A stretch of DNA of 64,000 bases from an uncultured Aquimarina sp. (GCA_947500845.1 CANMTP010000008.1:124001-188000), one strand, 5' to 3'. Shown: positions 44,063 through 53,405, numbered from the stretch's first letter. A program made the numbers and translations. The notes: generated by a model not told the origin, from the letters alone.

Positions 44063-44755
44063 ATGCCTCCAATAATAAAAGTTATTATCCCTGCTTTTAA
44101 CGAAGAAGAGTCTATTGCTTATGTGATTAAAGAAATACCAAATATCGTTTCTGAAGTTATCGTAGTGAGTAATAATTCTACAGATACTACTGAAAGTGTT
44201 GCAAAAAAGGCTGGTGCGACCGTACTGCGAGAACCTCAAAAAGGATATGGTTATGCTTGTTTAAAAGGTATGGAATATATAGCTTCTAAGGATCTCAAAC
44301 CTGATATTGTTGTATTTCTGGATGGTGATTATAGTGATTACCCTCAGGAACTTACCAAGCTTGTCGCTCCTATAGTGAATGACAATATAGATATGGTTAT
44401 TGGTTCTAGAGTAAAAAGGTTACGCGAATCAGGATCAATGACTTTTCCTCAAATATTCGGAAATTGGTTGGCTACCAGCTTAATGAAACTTTTTTTTAAT
44501 GCAAAATTTACAGATCTTGGCCCCTTTAGAGCAATTAAATATGACACATTGCTATCCTTGGGTATGGTCGATAAAACCTACGGTTGGACGGTAGAAATGC
44601 AATTGAAAGTGTTAAAGAAACGTTATAGCTATACTGAAGTTCCTGTTCGCTACAAAAAGAGAATAGGTGTCTCAAAAGTTTCAGGAACCATAAAAGGTGC
44701 TATATTTGCAGGCGTTAAGATTTTAAGTTGGATTTTTAAATATAGCTTTTCATAA
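44063..44755 (+). CDS. GT2 glycosyltransferase (polyprenyl-phosphate, DPM1-like)
   Basis: A 230-residue GT2 enzyme. IKVIIPAFNEEESIAYVIKE is the donor-binding strand; VVSNNSTDTTES and FLDGDYSDYPQE (metal-binding Asp residues) follow, then TDLGPFRAIKYDTLLSL. The size and lack of TM helices match dolichyl/undecaprenyl-phosphate mannosyl- or glucosyltransferases. It starts 3 bp after the MORN gene and its stop overlaps the next start (TAATG). It may charge a polyprenyl phosphate with sugar for the following enzymes; this is inferred. Confidence 0.88.
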   Translation: MPPIIKVIIPAFNEEESIAYVIKEIPNIVSEVIVVSNNSTDTTESVAKKAGATVLREPQKGYGYACLKGMEYIASKDLKPDIVVFLDGDYSDYPQELTKLVAPIVNDNIDMVIGSRVKRLRESGSMTFPQIFGNWLATSLMKLFFNAKFTDLGPFRAIKYDTLLSLGMVDKTYGWTVEMQLKVLKKRYSYTEVPVRYKKRIGVSKVSGTIKGAIFAGVKILSWIFKYSFS

Positions 44756-46227
44756 TGGATATTGCTATCATCATAACCTACACATTGGCCCTATTGATTA
44801 TCTTTATGTATAGTCTGGCCCAACTGAATCTGCTTGTTAATTATTTAAAAGCTCGAAAGCAACCCGATAATTCACCCACTTTTGATTTTTCAAAGCAAGA
44901 AGAGATTCCCTATGTAACTGTGCAGTTACCCGTATTTAATGAACTGTATGTAATGGATCGTTTGTTGGATAACATTGCAGAGTTAGACTACCCAAAAGAC
45001 AAGCTAGAAATACAGGTATTAGACGATTCTACAGATGAGTCAGTTATCACAACTGCAGCTCATATCAAAAAGCTTCAAGAAACAGGCCTGGATATTCAGC
45101 ACATACAACGTAAAGACAGAACCGGTTTTAAAGCAGGTGCTTTAAAAGAAGGATTAAAAATCGCCAAAGGAGATTATATTGCAATTTTTGATGCAGATTT
45201 TCTTCCAGGTACAACATGGCTCATACAGACTATTCCATATTTTAAGGATGAAAACATTGGAGTGGTGCAAACCCGATGGGGACATATAAACAGGGACTAT
45301 TCGATGCTTACCAAAATTCAGGCATTTGCCCTGGATTTCCATTTTACAATGGAGCAAGTAGGTCGTAATTATAAAGACCACTTTATTAATTTTAATGGTA
45401 CTGCTGGTGTCTGGAGAAAAACATGTATCGAAGATGCCGGAAACTGGCAAGGGGATACACTTACAGAAGACCTGGATCTAAGCTACCGTGCACAGCTTAA
45501 AAAGTGGAAGTTTAAATATCTTGAAGAGGTAGAAACTCCCGCAGAATTACCAGTAGTGATTAGCGCTGCACGTTCACAACAATTTAGATGGAATAAAGGC
45601 GCAGCAGAGAACTTTCAAAAGCTGTACTGGAAATTACTTAGAGATAAATCAGTTCCTTTTAAGACCAAATTTCATAGTTTCTTTCACTTGTTAAACAGCA
45701 GTATGTTCTTATTAGTACTGCTTGTGGCAATATTAAGTGTTCCTGTAATGTACATAAAGAACAGCAACCCTATGTTTAGTTGGTACTTCAACGTAATTGC
45801 ATTTTTTGCATTAAGCACGGTGATATTTTTCTTTTGTTACTGGCATACCTTCAAGAAAATACATGGTAAAGGTTTCTGGAACTTTATGGAATATATCAAA
45901 ATGTTCTTTACTTTTTTCTCTATTGCAATGGGATTCTCTGTTCATAACTCTATGGCAGTGTTAGAGGGTCATTTTGGAAAGAAAAGTGAATTTGTACGTA
46001 CTCCAAAGTTCAATATTAATACCTTAAAAGACTCTTGGAAAGGTAATAAGTATGTTAGCAAAAATATATCGGGAAACACGATTATAGAAGCGTTATTAAT
46101 GGCCTATTTTGGTTTTGCTTTATATAGTGCATTCAAATTACAGGATTTTGGATTATTCCTATTTCATATCATGCTATTCTTAGGATTTGGATTTGTGTTC
46201 CTTAAATCGGTTACCTCAAAACTGTAG
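44755..46227 (+). CDS. Membrane GT2 glycosyltransferase (cellulose-synthase-like)
   Basis: A 490-residue processive-type GT2. There is one N-terminal TM (IIITYTLALLIIFMYSLAQL), a cytosolic catalytic domain with VTVQLPVFNELYVMDRLLDN, AIFDADFLPG (DxD) and the TEDLDLSYRAQ plus QQFRWNKGA (QxxRW) motifs, and four C-terminal TM helices (from FFHLLNSSMFLLVLLVAILS). This is the cellulose-synthase/CsbB-like architecture. The start overlaps the previous stop by 1 bp and the next gene starts 2 bp after the stop, so the three are translationally coupled. The polymer or glycolipid made is not known. Confidence 0.9.
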   Translation: MDIAIIITYTLALLIIFMYSLAQLNLLVNYLKARKQPDNSPTFDFSKQEEIPYVTVQLPVFNELYVMDRLLDNIAELDYPKDKLEIQVLDDSTDESVITTAAHIKKLQETGLDIQHIQRKDRTGFKAGALKEGLKIAKGDYIAIFDADFLPGTTWLIQTIPYFKDENIGVVQTRWGHINRDYSMLTKIQAFALDFHFTMEQVGRNYKDHFINFNGTAGVWRKTCIEDAGNWQGDTLTEDLDLSYRAQLKKWKFKYLEEVETPAELPVVISAARSQQFRWNKGAAENFQKLYWKLLRDKSVPFKTKFHSFFHLLNSSMFLLVLLVAILSVPVMYIKNSNPMFSWYFNVIAFFALSTVIFFFCYWHTFKKIHGKGFWNFMEYIKMFFTFFSIAMGFSVHNSMAVLEGHFGKKSEFVRTPKFNINTLKDSWKGNKYVSKNISGNTIIEALLMAYFGFALYSAFKLQDFGLFLFHIMLFLGFGFVFLKSVTSKL

Positions 46228-46229
46228 TA

Positions 46230-47627
46230 ATGTTAGCACAATGGAAATATCATAGATTTTCCATACTCTTCCTTTTTATTGGTGTTCTTTTTTACTGGAG
46301 TTTTGCGTATCAGTTGGATCGCACAGATTTTACTAAAATAATAACCCTTTGGGCTGCATTATTTATTGTATCCTATAAAATCGTTCAATTCAACCCCAAT
46401 AACTGGAAACTACTAGCTGCTACCGGATTATTATTTCGATTAGTTTTCCTATTTGCCATTCCCAATTTATCACAAGATTTTTATAGATTTATTTGGGACG
46501 GACGAATGTTGCTGGAAGGATATAATCCTTATTTATCGCTACCAGAAGTTTGGATTGCACAAGGAAATGCTCCTATCGCACAAGCGCAAGAATTGTACGT
46601 GGGTATGGGAGAGTTAAACGGAAGTCATTATACGAATTATCCCCCTGTAAGTCAGTTATGCTATTTTATCGCCGCTTTATTCGCCGGAAAAAGTATTTTG
46701 GGATCGGCTGTGGTATTACGAACCCTTATTATTTTGGCCGATATAGGTACTTTTTTCTTCGGAAAGAAGTTGTTGAAAGCGATGAACCTGCCAGAAAAAC
46801 AGATTTTTTGGTACATTTTAAATCCTTTCATTATTATTGAGCTTACCGGAAATCTTCATTTTGAAGCGGTAATGATATTTTTCATTATTTGGTCAATATA
46901 TCTTTTGCATAAAGGATACTGGTACTGGGCTGGGATTATGTTAGGGCTTTCAGTTTCGGTGAAACTAATACCGTTATTGTTTTTACCACTATTCTTTCAG
47001 AAGTTTGTGATGAATAAAAACGGAGGGTTCAACAAGTTAAGCCTAACGTTGGGTTTGCCAAAATTGATAGGTTTCTACAGTATTTTAGTATTCACCGTTT
47101 TTCTGACTTTTGCTCCTTTTTTGTCTGAAGATTTCTTTCATAACTTTAAAAGAACGATCACACTTTGGTTTCAAACTTTTGAATTTAACGCCAGTATTTT
47201 CTTTGTCATTCGCTGGATTGGGTATCAAATCGTGGGATGGAATGTTATTGAAACTGCCGGAAAGATTTTACCTCTGGTGACCATTATCATTCTCTTAGCG
47301 TTAACGTTCTTCAGAAAAAATAGAGCCACACCACAACTGATCACTGCAATGGTCCTTGGTATTTGCACCTACTATTTTTTATCGACTACAGTACATCCCT
47401 GGTACATAGCAGTACCTTTATCTCTTTGTATATTTACCAACTACAAATTCCCGATCGTATGGTCATTTGTGATCATTTTAAGCTATACAGCATATCTACA
47501 TCCTAATTTTAAGGAAAACCTATGGATGGTAGGATTAGAGTATATTAGCGTTTTTACAGTTTTGAGTTGGGAAATTTACAAAAATGCTAAAGCTTCAGAA
47601 ACGATGCCTATAACATCTTCAAATTAA
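46230..47627 (+). CDS. Integral-membrane glycosyltransferase (mannosyltransferase-like, GT-C fold)
   Basis: A 465-residue polytopic protein with about eleven to twelve TM helices. SQDFYRFIWDGRMLLEGYNP contains the D-x-x-R-x-x-W-D-G-R motif of GT-C alpha-mannosyltransferase-like enzymes that use polyprenyl-phosphate sugars. Further conserved parts are YWAGIMLGLSVSVKLIPLLF and VHPWYIAVPLS. It is the last gene of a tight three-glycosyltransferase cluster and overlaps the convergent pseudouridine-synthase gene by 20 bp. It probably extends or decorates the product of the preceding enzymes using a periplasmic active site. Sugar unknown. Confidence 0.85.
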   Translation: MLAQWKYHRFSILFLFIGVLFYWSFAYQLDRTDFTKIITLWAALFIVSYKIVQFNPNNWKLLAATGLLFRLVFLFAIPNLSQDFYRFIWDGRMLLEGYNPYLSLPEVWIAQGNAPIAQAQELYVGMGELNGSHYTNYPPVSQLCYFIAALFAGKSILGSAVVLRTLIILADIGTFFFGKKLLKAMNLPEKQIFWYILNPFIIIELTGNLHFEAVMIFFIIWSIYLLHKGYWYWAGIMLGLSVSVKLIPLLFLPLFFQKFVMNKNGGFNKLSLTLGLPKLIGFYSILVFTVFLTFAPFLSEDFFHNFKRTITLWFQTFEFNASIFFVIRWIGYQIVGWNVIETAGKILPLVTIIILLALTFFRKNRATPQLITAMVLGICTYYFLSTTVHPWYIAVPLSLCIFTNYKFPIVWSFVIILSYTAYLHPNFKENLWMVGLEYISVFTVLSWEIYKNAKASETMPITSSN

Positions 47628-48444
47628 TTACTTCTTGCTCGGTAAGTTTACGCCAATGACCTCGAGGAAGATCTTTTTTGGTCAATCCTCCAAAAATTAC
47701 TCGGTCTAATTTGATCACATCATAATTAAGATGCTCAAAAAGTTTGTGGATGATGTTATTTTTTGAAGATTGTAATTGCACTCCTATTTCATTCTTTGAT
47801 GCACCTTCTATATATGAGATATCATCAACTTGAATAAATCCTTCTTGAAGTTTGATTCCATTCTTGATCTTTTCAATATCTTCGAATTTCAGATTACGAT
47901 CCAGCTCTACATGGAAAATCTTACGAACCCCACTTTTATGGTGCGTCAATTTCTTTTCAAGATCTACATCATTGGTAAATAGCAGTAACCCTGTGGTATT
48001 ACGTTCTAAGCGTCCTACTGGTTTTAACCTGGCTTTAGAAGCATTTGCTACCAATTGCATAACCGTTTTGGTCTTCTCTGGACTTGTCGAAGTTACAAAA
48101 CCCTTGGGTTTGTTAAGAAGAATATATTCTTTTTTTTCTGGGGTAATTAAGCGACCGTCAAACTTCACCTCATCGGTTAGCTTCACCTTATATCCCATTT
48201 CGGTAATCGGTTTTCCATTTACCCAAACACTACCCGTTTGAATATACAAATCTGCTTCCCGACGAGAGCAAACTCCAGAATTGGCTACAAATTTATTAAG
48301 TCGTATCTCATCAGGATTTGAAATCTTTTTAGGACTATTCTGTGCTTTTTTTGCGGGTGTATCCCTTCTCCCAATCGGTTTAACTCTGGATTTTCCTTGT
48401 CTTTTGCTACTTTTTCCTCCTCGAGAATTATCTCCACCACTCAT
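47608..48444 (-). CDS. rRNA pseudouridine synthase (RsuA/RluB family)
   Basis: A 278-residue RNA-modification enzyme. It has a basic, Gly/Ser-rich N-terminal tail, then an S4 RNA-binding domain (IRLNKFVANSGVCSRREADL, GSVWVNGKPI) and the catalytic domain (VGRLERNTTGLLLFTND). RsuA/RluB enzymes normally read GRLD; here the catalytic position is encoded by GAA (Glu, plus-strand bases 48004-48006). That is unexpected and makes activity uncertain. An ATG six codons upstream is possible; the one before SGGDNSRGG is chosen. The 3' end overlaps the convergent glycosyltransferase gene. Confidence 0.9.
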   Translation of the reverse strand: MSGGDNSRGGKSSKRQGKSRVKPIGRRDTPAKKAQNSPKKISNPDEIRLNKFVANSGVCSRREADLYIQTGSVWVNGKPITEMGYKVKLTDEVKFDGRLITPEKKEYILLNKPKGFVTSTSPEKTKTVMQLVANASKARLKPVGRLERNTTGLLLFTNDVDLEKKLTHHKSGVRKIFHVELDRNLKFEDIEKIKNGIKLQEGFIQVDDISYIEGASKNEIGVQLQSSKNNIIHKLFEHLNYDVIKLDRVIFGGLTKKDLPRGHWRKLTEQEVINLKML

Positions 48445-48492
48445 ATCATAAATTTTGTGCAAAGATAATCGATTACTACATACGTTTTACAA

Positions 48493-49449
48493 TTATTCTT
48501 TGTCAAACCAAATCGTACTTTGCCGCTGTCTGTTTATGTGTAATTGCGTAACGTCTGGCCTCGAATAATGACCCACCGGATCAAAATTTTGGCGCTCTTG
48601 CAATACGCGATTAAAATCTAAGGTCTCGATTAAAAGCCCCTCTTTATTCAATACTGGTTCAAGCACCCATTCTCCATCAGGACCTGCTATACAAGATCCT
48701 CCATTTCCTAAAATATCAGGAGATTCTTTTAGAATTTCGTCGAGATGAGGCGTAGCACCCGGGAAGTCTTCTTTTCTCATTAAACTAGACACAGAAATAA
48801 CATAAGATCTTGATTCTCTCGCAATAAAACGCGTAATATCTTTAGTGTTGTAGTCACTACCAGGCCAGACAGCAATGTGTAAATTTTCTCCTTGTCCATA
48901 TAGTGCCGCCCTGGGTAGTGGCATCCAGTTTTCCCAACAATTTAATCCCCCCACCGTAAATGCTTTTAGCGAATGTACAATCAAACCATTTCCATCACCG
49001 GGCGACCAGGTTAATCGTTCTTCGTAAGTGGGCTGTAGCTTTCTATGAACCGATTTAATCTCTCCTGCTTCACTAATATATACCAAAGAAGCATATAGGC
49101 TATGTCCCCCACGATCTAATGGCCTTTCTATGATCCCCAAATAAACAGCAATTTTATGTTTTGCAGCAAGCTCACAAATAGAATCCAAGTCCCCGTTCTC
49201 AATAATCACAGCATTTTGGCCATAGTATGCATGCAATTCTTTTTGAATGGCACTATCAAATTGAGCTCCATCGGTTAGTGATATCCAAAAAGGATATCCG
49301 GGCAGTAAAGCTTCACCAAACACAATTAACTCAGCATTTTGAGAAGCAGCTTCGGTAATAGAGTTTTCAATTTTTTTCAGAGTAGCACCCTTATTCAACC
49401 AAACCGGAGAAATCTGTGCAAGTGCAACAGTTAATAATTGGTCTTTCAT
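48493..49449 (-). CDS. Nitrilase-family carbon-nitrogen hydrolase
   Basis: A 318-residue enzyme with the nitrilase Glu-Lys-Cys triad: VFGEALLPGYPFW (Glu46), HRKLQPTYEERLTW (Lys) and GGLNCWENWMPLPR (Cys). The C-W-E-N sequence after the nucleophile and the GYPFW segment point to true nitrilases, which convert nitriles to acids and ammonia, rather than amidases. Cytosolic and soluble, with normal length. It lies upstream of the pseudouridine-synthase gene on the same strand, 48 bp away. Substrate unknown. Confidence 0.93.
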   Translation of the reverse strand: MKDQLLTVALAQISPVWLNKGATLKKIENSITEAASQNAELIVFGEALLPGYPFWISLTDGAQFDSAIQKELHAYYGQNAVIIENGDLDSICELAAKHKIAVYLGIIERPLDRGGHSLYASLVYISEAGEIKSVHRKLQPTYEERLTWSPGDGNGLIVHSLKAFTVGGLNCWENWMPLPRAALYGQGENLHIAVWPGSDYNTKDITRFIARESRSYVISVSSLMRKEDFPGATPHLDEILKESPDILGNGGSCIAGPDGEWVLEPVLNKEGLLIETLDFNRVLQERQNFDPVGHYSRPDVTQLHINRQRQSTIWFDKE

Positions 49450-49898
49450 ACAAGCGAGTAATAATAATTTCTATTTTTAAGTATACGATCTTTTTTTAGA
49501 ATATTACAACTTTTAAAAAACAAATGCTTAACATTCAAAAAACTGATTATCAAATTATTAAAATAAAAAGATGCTCCTAAAGAAGACTAAATAACCTTAC
49601 CTTAATATTTAGATACACTAATAATCTAAGTATCCTTACCATCCATATCCAAATTTTAAAGATTCATCAATATACACATTTCTTTCCTTTGTTTTCATCA
49701 GAGATAAGTACTTAAGAGGTATGTTTTATTCAAAGTTTAATTTATGTTAAAGCCTATTCATTTTAACTCAAAATTGATCATGATGACACGTTATGATAAA
49801 ATGAAAAGCATAAAATTTGAGTGTGAGCAAACTACATTTGAACCATAAAATTAAAACAAATTAAACAGTATAACTCAAATCTTTAAAAACAAAAAACA
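49450..49898. other. Intergenic region with one promoter candidate
   Basis: 449 bp of AT-rich sequence between divergent genes. Apart from the -7-like element at 49833 nothing definable is seen; there is no ORF and no strong hairpin. Confidence 0.4.
49833..49840 (+). promoter_or_regulatory. Bacteroidota -7 promoter element candidate
   Basis: The octamer TACATTTG exactly matches the Bacteroidota TAnnTTTG consensus and lies 58 bp upstream of the ATG at 49899. A TTG is present further upstream, but its spacing is not ideal. It is a plausible promoter for the small exported protein. Confidence 0.4.
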
Positions 49899-50246
49899 AT
49901 GAAAAAGTTAATTGTAGTATTATTTGCTTTAGTAGTAAGTTCTGGTCAAAGTTTTGCTTCAAACAGCAATCCTGTTGAGAGGGACCAACGTATCAGAAAT
50001 GAAGTTGCCAATCTATTAAAAGACCCAAAAATCAGTGTAGAAAAAAATGACCTTTCCGCCACTATTCAATTTACCCTTAACAAAAAAGGAGAACTCGTGG
50101 TATTAGATGTAGATTCTGAAAAAGACCTTGTAATTGATTACATAAAATCACGACTCAACTATAAGAAGGTAACAATTGAAAAAGTAAAAAACGTAAATAG
50201 AATTTACCACCTTACTTTAATTATTAAAAGACCTAAGAATGTTTAG
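49899..50246 (+). CDS. Small exported hypothetical protein (TonB-C-like fold possible)
   Basis: A 115-residue protein with a signal peptide (residues 1-20, VVSSGQSFA) and an alpha/beta body, IQFTLNKKGELVVLDVDSEK then VIDYIKSRLNYKKVTIE. The layout recalls small TonB-C-terminal-like proteins common in Flavobacteriia. It is followed by a strong terminator, so it is monocistronic. Function unknown. Confidence 0.8.
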   Translation: MKKLIVVLFALVVSSGQSFASNSNPVERDQRIRNEVANLLKDPKISVEKNDLSATIQFTLNKKGELVVLDVDSEKDLVIDYIKSRLNYKKVTIEKVKNVNRIYHLTLIIKRPKNV

Positions 50247-50275
50247 TTGAGTTAGCCACTTTATAATGGATAAAG

Positions 50276-50312
50276 CAGTCATGATATGATATTATGACTG
50301 TTCTTCCTTTTT
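50276..50312 (+). terminator. Intrinsic terminator after the small exported protein
   Basis: A 7-bp stem cagtcat / atgactg (50276-50282 and 50294-50300) is followed by ttcttccttttt. It separates convergent genes and runs up to the prenyltransferase stop codon. Confidence 0.7.
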
Positions 50313-51220
50313 TACCAAAGAATTCTATCTAAAATCATATTAATATCAATAAGAACAATACTTAACGTACCTACAACAATAATTAGCTTTAAAATATTAT
50401 GCAACCAGACATAATGTATTTTTGCTTTAGACATCCATAGTGCCCCTAAAAACAAAAATAGAAGCACTAAACATCCATAAAAATAAAGGTACATAACACC
50501 GATTTCATATCTGGTTAGTAATAAGTAAATAGGTATCCCGGAAGCTATAATAAAGGCACTTATTATTCGTTTTGAAGCTAATTCTCCGTAAACTACGGGG
50601 ATGGTTTTATAATTCTGAGCCATGTCCCCTTTTAGGTTCTCCAAATCTTTTACCATCTCTCTAATCATTAGCATTAAAAACAAAAAAGTAGCATGTACAA
50701 AAATAACTTCATCAAAATTTTTGTAATAAATAAATACCGCAAAGAATGGGGTGATAGCCAGAATAGAAGCAATCATATTACCAATAATAGGATATTTCTT
50801 CAGTTTGTGGGAATAGAACCAAATCCCGAAGATGTATAGCGAGAAAAAAAGAACTGCCCTAAAAGAAACATAACTCGCCAAGACTACCGAGAGGAAATTT
50901 AAAATAAAATATCCTGTTAGCTTTGTTTGTTGACTTACCAAGCGGTCAAGCATAGTTTTCTGAGGTCGATTAATCAGATCTTTCTCTTTATCATAAAAAT
51001 TATTAATAATATAGCCTGCAGCAATTACTCCAGCAGAAGCTAAAACTATAACAAAAAGATTGGGATCCAGAATGACCCTTCTTAATCGAATATGGGGTGC
51101 CAAAATAAAAATAGAGGTAAGATATTGCGCTAAGACAATGATAAGAATATTGTAGCCTCTTACTACAGAAAATAAACTCAATAATTTAAGAAGAATGAGT
51201 TTGTTTTTTCTGGTAAGCAT
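50312..51220 (-). CDS. UbiA-family prenyltransferase (geranylgeranylglycerol-phosphate geranylgeranyltransferase-like)
   Basis: A 302-residue integral membrane prenyltransferase with about eight to nine TM helices. The first Asp-rich motif is NNFYDKEKDLINRP (NDxxD-like) and the second is MVKDLENLKGDMAQNYKTIP (DxxxD). In Bacteroidota this group is usually annotated as the digeranylgeranylglyceryl-phosphate synthase type, although its natural lipid acceptor is not settled. It is encoded 12 bp downstream of mevalonate kinase on the same strand, linking it to isoprenoid supply. A quinone or heme prenyltransferase is the alternative. Confidence 0.85.
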   Translation of the reverse strand: MLTRKNKLILLKLLSLFSVVRGYNILIIVLAQYLTSIFILAPHIRLRRVILDPNLFVIVLASAGVIAAGYIINNFYDKEKDLINRPQKTMLDRLVSQQTKLTGYFILNFLSVVLASYVSFRAVLFFSLYIFGIWFYSHKLKKYPIIGNMIASILAITPFFAVFIYYKNFDEVIFVHATFLFLMLMIREMVKDLENLKGDMAQNYKTIPVVYGELASKRIISAFIIASGIPIYLLLTRYEIGVMYLYFYGCLVLLFLFLGALWMSKAKIHYVWLHNILKLIIVVGTLSIVLIDINMILDRILW

Positions 51221-51232
51221 AGGAAATGCTTC

Positions 51233-52168
51233 TTAAAAATTGTAAACAACTTCTAATTTGTAGTCTTTAAGAGAAGCTTGTGCTTTATCAAAATCTTGTG
51301 TAAAGCCCAGAATATAACCTCCACCACCAGAGCCACATAATTTCAGATAATAATCATTGGTTTCAATCCCTTTTTGCCATAAACTATGAAATTGTTTAGG
51401 AATCATTGGTTTGAAATTATCCAGAACCACATGAGAAAGTTCTTTTATATTCGAAAACAAAGATTTCACGTCCCCTTTTAAGAAATCATCCACACAGGCA
51501 TCGGTGTATTTTACAAACTGATTTTTGAGCATGCTTCGGAAACCTTCTTGCTTCATGTTTTCCATAAAAATGCTAACCATTGGTGCAGTTTCACCCACGA
51601 TACCACTATCTAATAAGAAAACTGCTCCCTTTTTGTTCTCAACACTTTGTGAGGGGATTCCTGCCGGCTCTATATTGTCTCTTGAGTGAATAAGAATAGG
51701 AAGGCTTAAATAGCTATTTAAAGGATCTAATCCAGAACTGCTTCCGTGAAAGAAAGATTCCATTGCTCCAAAAATCTCTTTAAGCTTCAATAACTTATCC
51801 CTTGTAAGATTTTCCAGTACAGTAATTTTATCATAAGCATACTCATCATATACAGCAGCAACCAGAGCACCACTACTCCCTACACCATATCCCTGGGGAA
51901 TACTACTGTCAAAATACATTCCGGCATCTATATCTACGTGTAGTTTTTTCAAATCAAATTTTACAACACCTTTACTCTGGATCTCTTCAAGATATTTTGC
52001 AAACTCTTTGAGATTATTGTTGGATTTTATAGCTTCCCTATCTGGTGTTTCAGAAACCTTAAGGGCTCCCTTAAAAAAATTATAAGGAATCGAAAGACCT
52101 TTAGAATCTTTAATAATACCATATTCTCCAAACAACAATATTTTTGAATAAAACAGGGGTCCCTTCAT
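51233..52168 (-). CDS. mvk: Mevalonate kinase (GHMP kinase family)
   Basis: A 311-residue GHMP kinase. The N-terminus FYSKILLFGEYGIIKDSKGL, the ATP-binding PQGYGVGSSGALVAAVYDEY (motif 2, glycine-serine loop) and the C-terminal KLCGSGGGGYILGF (motif 3) are diagnostic. Adjacent to diphosphomevalonate decarboxylase, it should phosphorylate mevalonate for IPP synthesis. It is 50 bp downstream of mvaD and 12 bp upstream of the UbiA-type gene, so the three form an operon. Confidence 0.9.
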   Translation of the reverse strand: MKGPLFYSKILLFGEYGIIKDSKGLSIPYNFFKGALKVSETPDREAIKSNNNLKEFAKYLEEIQSKGVVKFDLKKLHVDIDAGMYFDSSIPQGYGVGSSGALVAAVYDEYAYDKITVLENLTRDKLLKLKEIFGAMESFFHGSSSGLDPLNSYLSLPILIHSRDNIEPAGIPSQSVENKKGAVFLLDSGIVGETAPMVSIFMENMKQEGFRSMLKNQFVKYTDACVDDFLKGDVKSLFSNIKELSHVVLDNFKPMIPKQFHSLWQKGIETNDYYLKLCGSGGGGYILGFTQDFDKAQASLKDYKLEVVYNF

Positions 52169-52218
52169 TATTTTTTTGATGTAATTATACCTTATTTGTA
52201 TTCCGTACTAGGATAAAG

Positions 52219-53304
52219 TTACAATAATTTTGCACCCAATCCTATTTTATCGCAAATATACTGTCCATTCTGGCAATATGCAACTAACTTGCTGTTAATG
52301 AATTCTAAAACCTTTTCTTTTTCTGAATAAGGAAATAGTAAATGCACATTTGCTCCTGCATCTAATGTAAAACATAATTTAGAGCCTGTATTTTTACGAT
52401 ACTCCCAAACTTTATTAATAACAGATAGTGTATTGGGTTTCATTAAAATGAAATAAGGCAAAGAAGTCATCATCATTGCATGAAGGGTAAGTGCTTCACT
52501 TTCTACCACTTCGATAAAAGCATCCAAATCACCTGAAATCAATATTTCTTTAAGTTTGATGCTATTTTCTGAAGCCTGCTCAAAGCGTCTCGCAGCAAAT
52601 GGATGACCATGCATAAGATCATGACCAACAGTGCTACTGACTTGTTTTTCTCCTTTATCAATTAATAGAATAGTATCCTGATAATCCTCAAAATTTGAAT
52701 GAATCTCATAAGGAAATTTGATTGCAAATGCATCATTGCTTCCCTCTATATCATTATGTTCGCCCCAAACGGTAATGGGTCCCTCTAGGCTTCTACATGC
52801 GCTTCCAGAACCTAACCGGGCCAGAAATGAAGTCTTCTTAATAAACACTTCATTAGCAATTTTAGGGTGTATCTTTTTCTCTAATTGCGCCAAACAAAAT
52901 GCCAAAGCACTCATTCCGCTGGCAGATGACGCAATCCCGCTACTATGCGGAAATGTATTACTAGTTTCTATCGTAAAGGTATATTGCTTCAAAAAAGGAA
53001 GATATTCTTCTATCCTTTTAAAGAAGTTTTTGATTTTTGGCCTAAAATCTGGTTTTAACTTCCCTTCAAAAAAAAGTTCAAAATCAAAATCTTCGGCAAT
53101 TGTATCTCGCCTTTTATATAGCAGACTTGTCGTGGTTTTACATCCATCAAGTGTAAAACTAATTGAAGTATTTTCAGGAAGCTGCACAGGTCGTTTACCC
53201 CAGTATTTCACCAATGCTATGTTACTGGGCGAGGTGCATGTTATTACTCCTTCAACAGGTAGTTCTGAAATCATAGGCGAAATAAACTCAGGATGGTCCA
53301 TCAT
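52219..53304 (-). CDS. mvaD: Diphosphomevalonate decarboxylase
   Basis: A 361-residue GHMP-superfamily decarboxylase giving isopentenyl diphosphate from mevalonate diphosphate. Signatures are SPSNIALVKYWGKRPVQLPE, SLLYKRR, SSGIASSASGMSALAFCLAQ, LARLGSGSACRSLEGPITVW and a C-terminal FTLDAGANVHLLFP with the catalytic-Asp region. Slightly longer than average, with an N-terminal extension. A second Met follows the first immediately. It heads the mvaD-mvk-ubiA operon; TspO is divergent. Confidence 0.95.
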   Translation of the reverse strand: MMDHPEFISPMISELPVEGVITCTSPSNIALVKYWGKRPVQLPENTSISFTLDGCKTTTSLLYKRRDTIAEDFDFELFFEGKLKPDFRPKIKNFFKRIEEYLPFLKQYTFTIETSNTFPHSSGIASSASGMSALAFCLAQLEKKIHPKIANEVFIKKTSFLARLGSGSACRSLEGPITVWGEHNDIEGSNDAFAIKFPYEIHSNFEDYQDTILLIDKGEKQVSSTVGHDLMHGHPFAARRFEQASENSIKLKEILISGDLDAFIEVVESEALTLHAMMMTSLPYFILMKPNTLSVINKVWEYRKNTGSKLCFTLDAGANVHLLFPYSEKEKVLEFINSKLVAYCQNGQYICDKIGLGAKLL

Positions 53305-53405
53305 AGTAATACAATATTTTTAAGCAAATATAGGTCGTATAAGCTATTTAGACATATGGGTAGTAAAAATAAATTGCTATTTTAGTACTGCACTAATCTA
53401 TTTTA

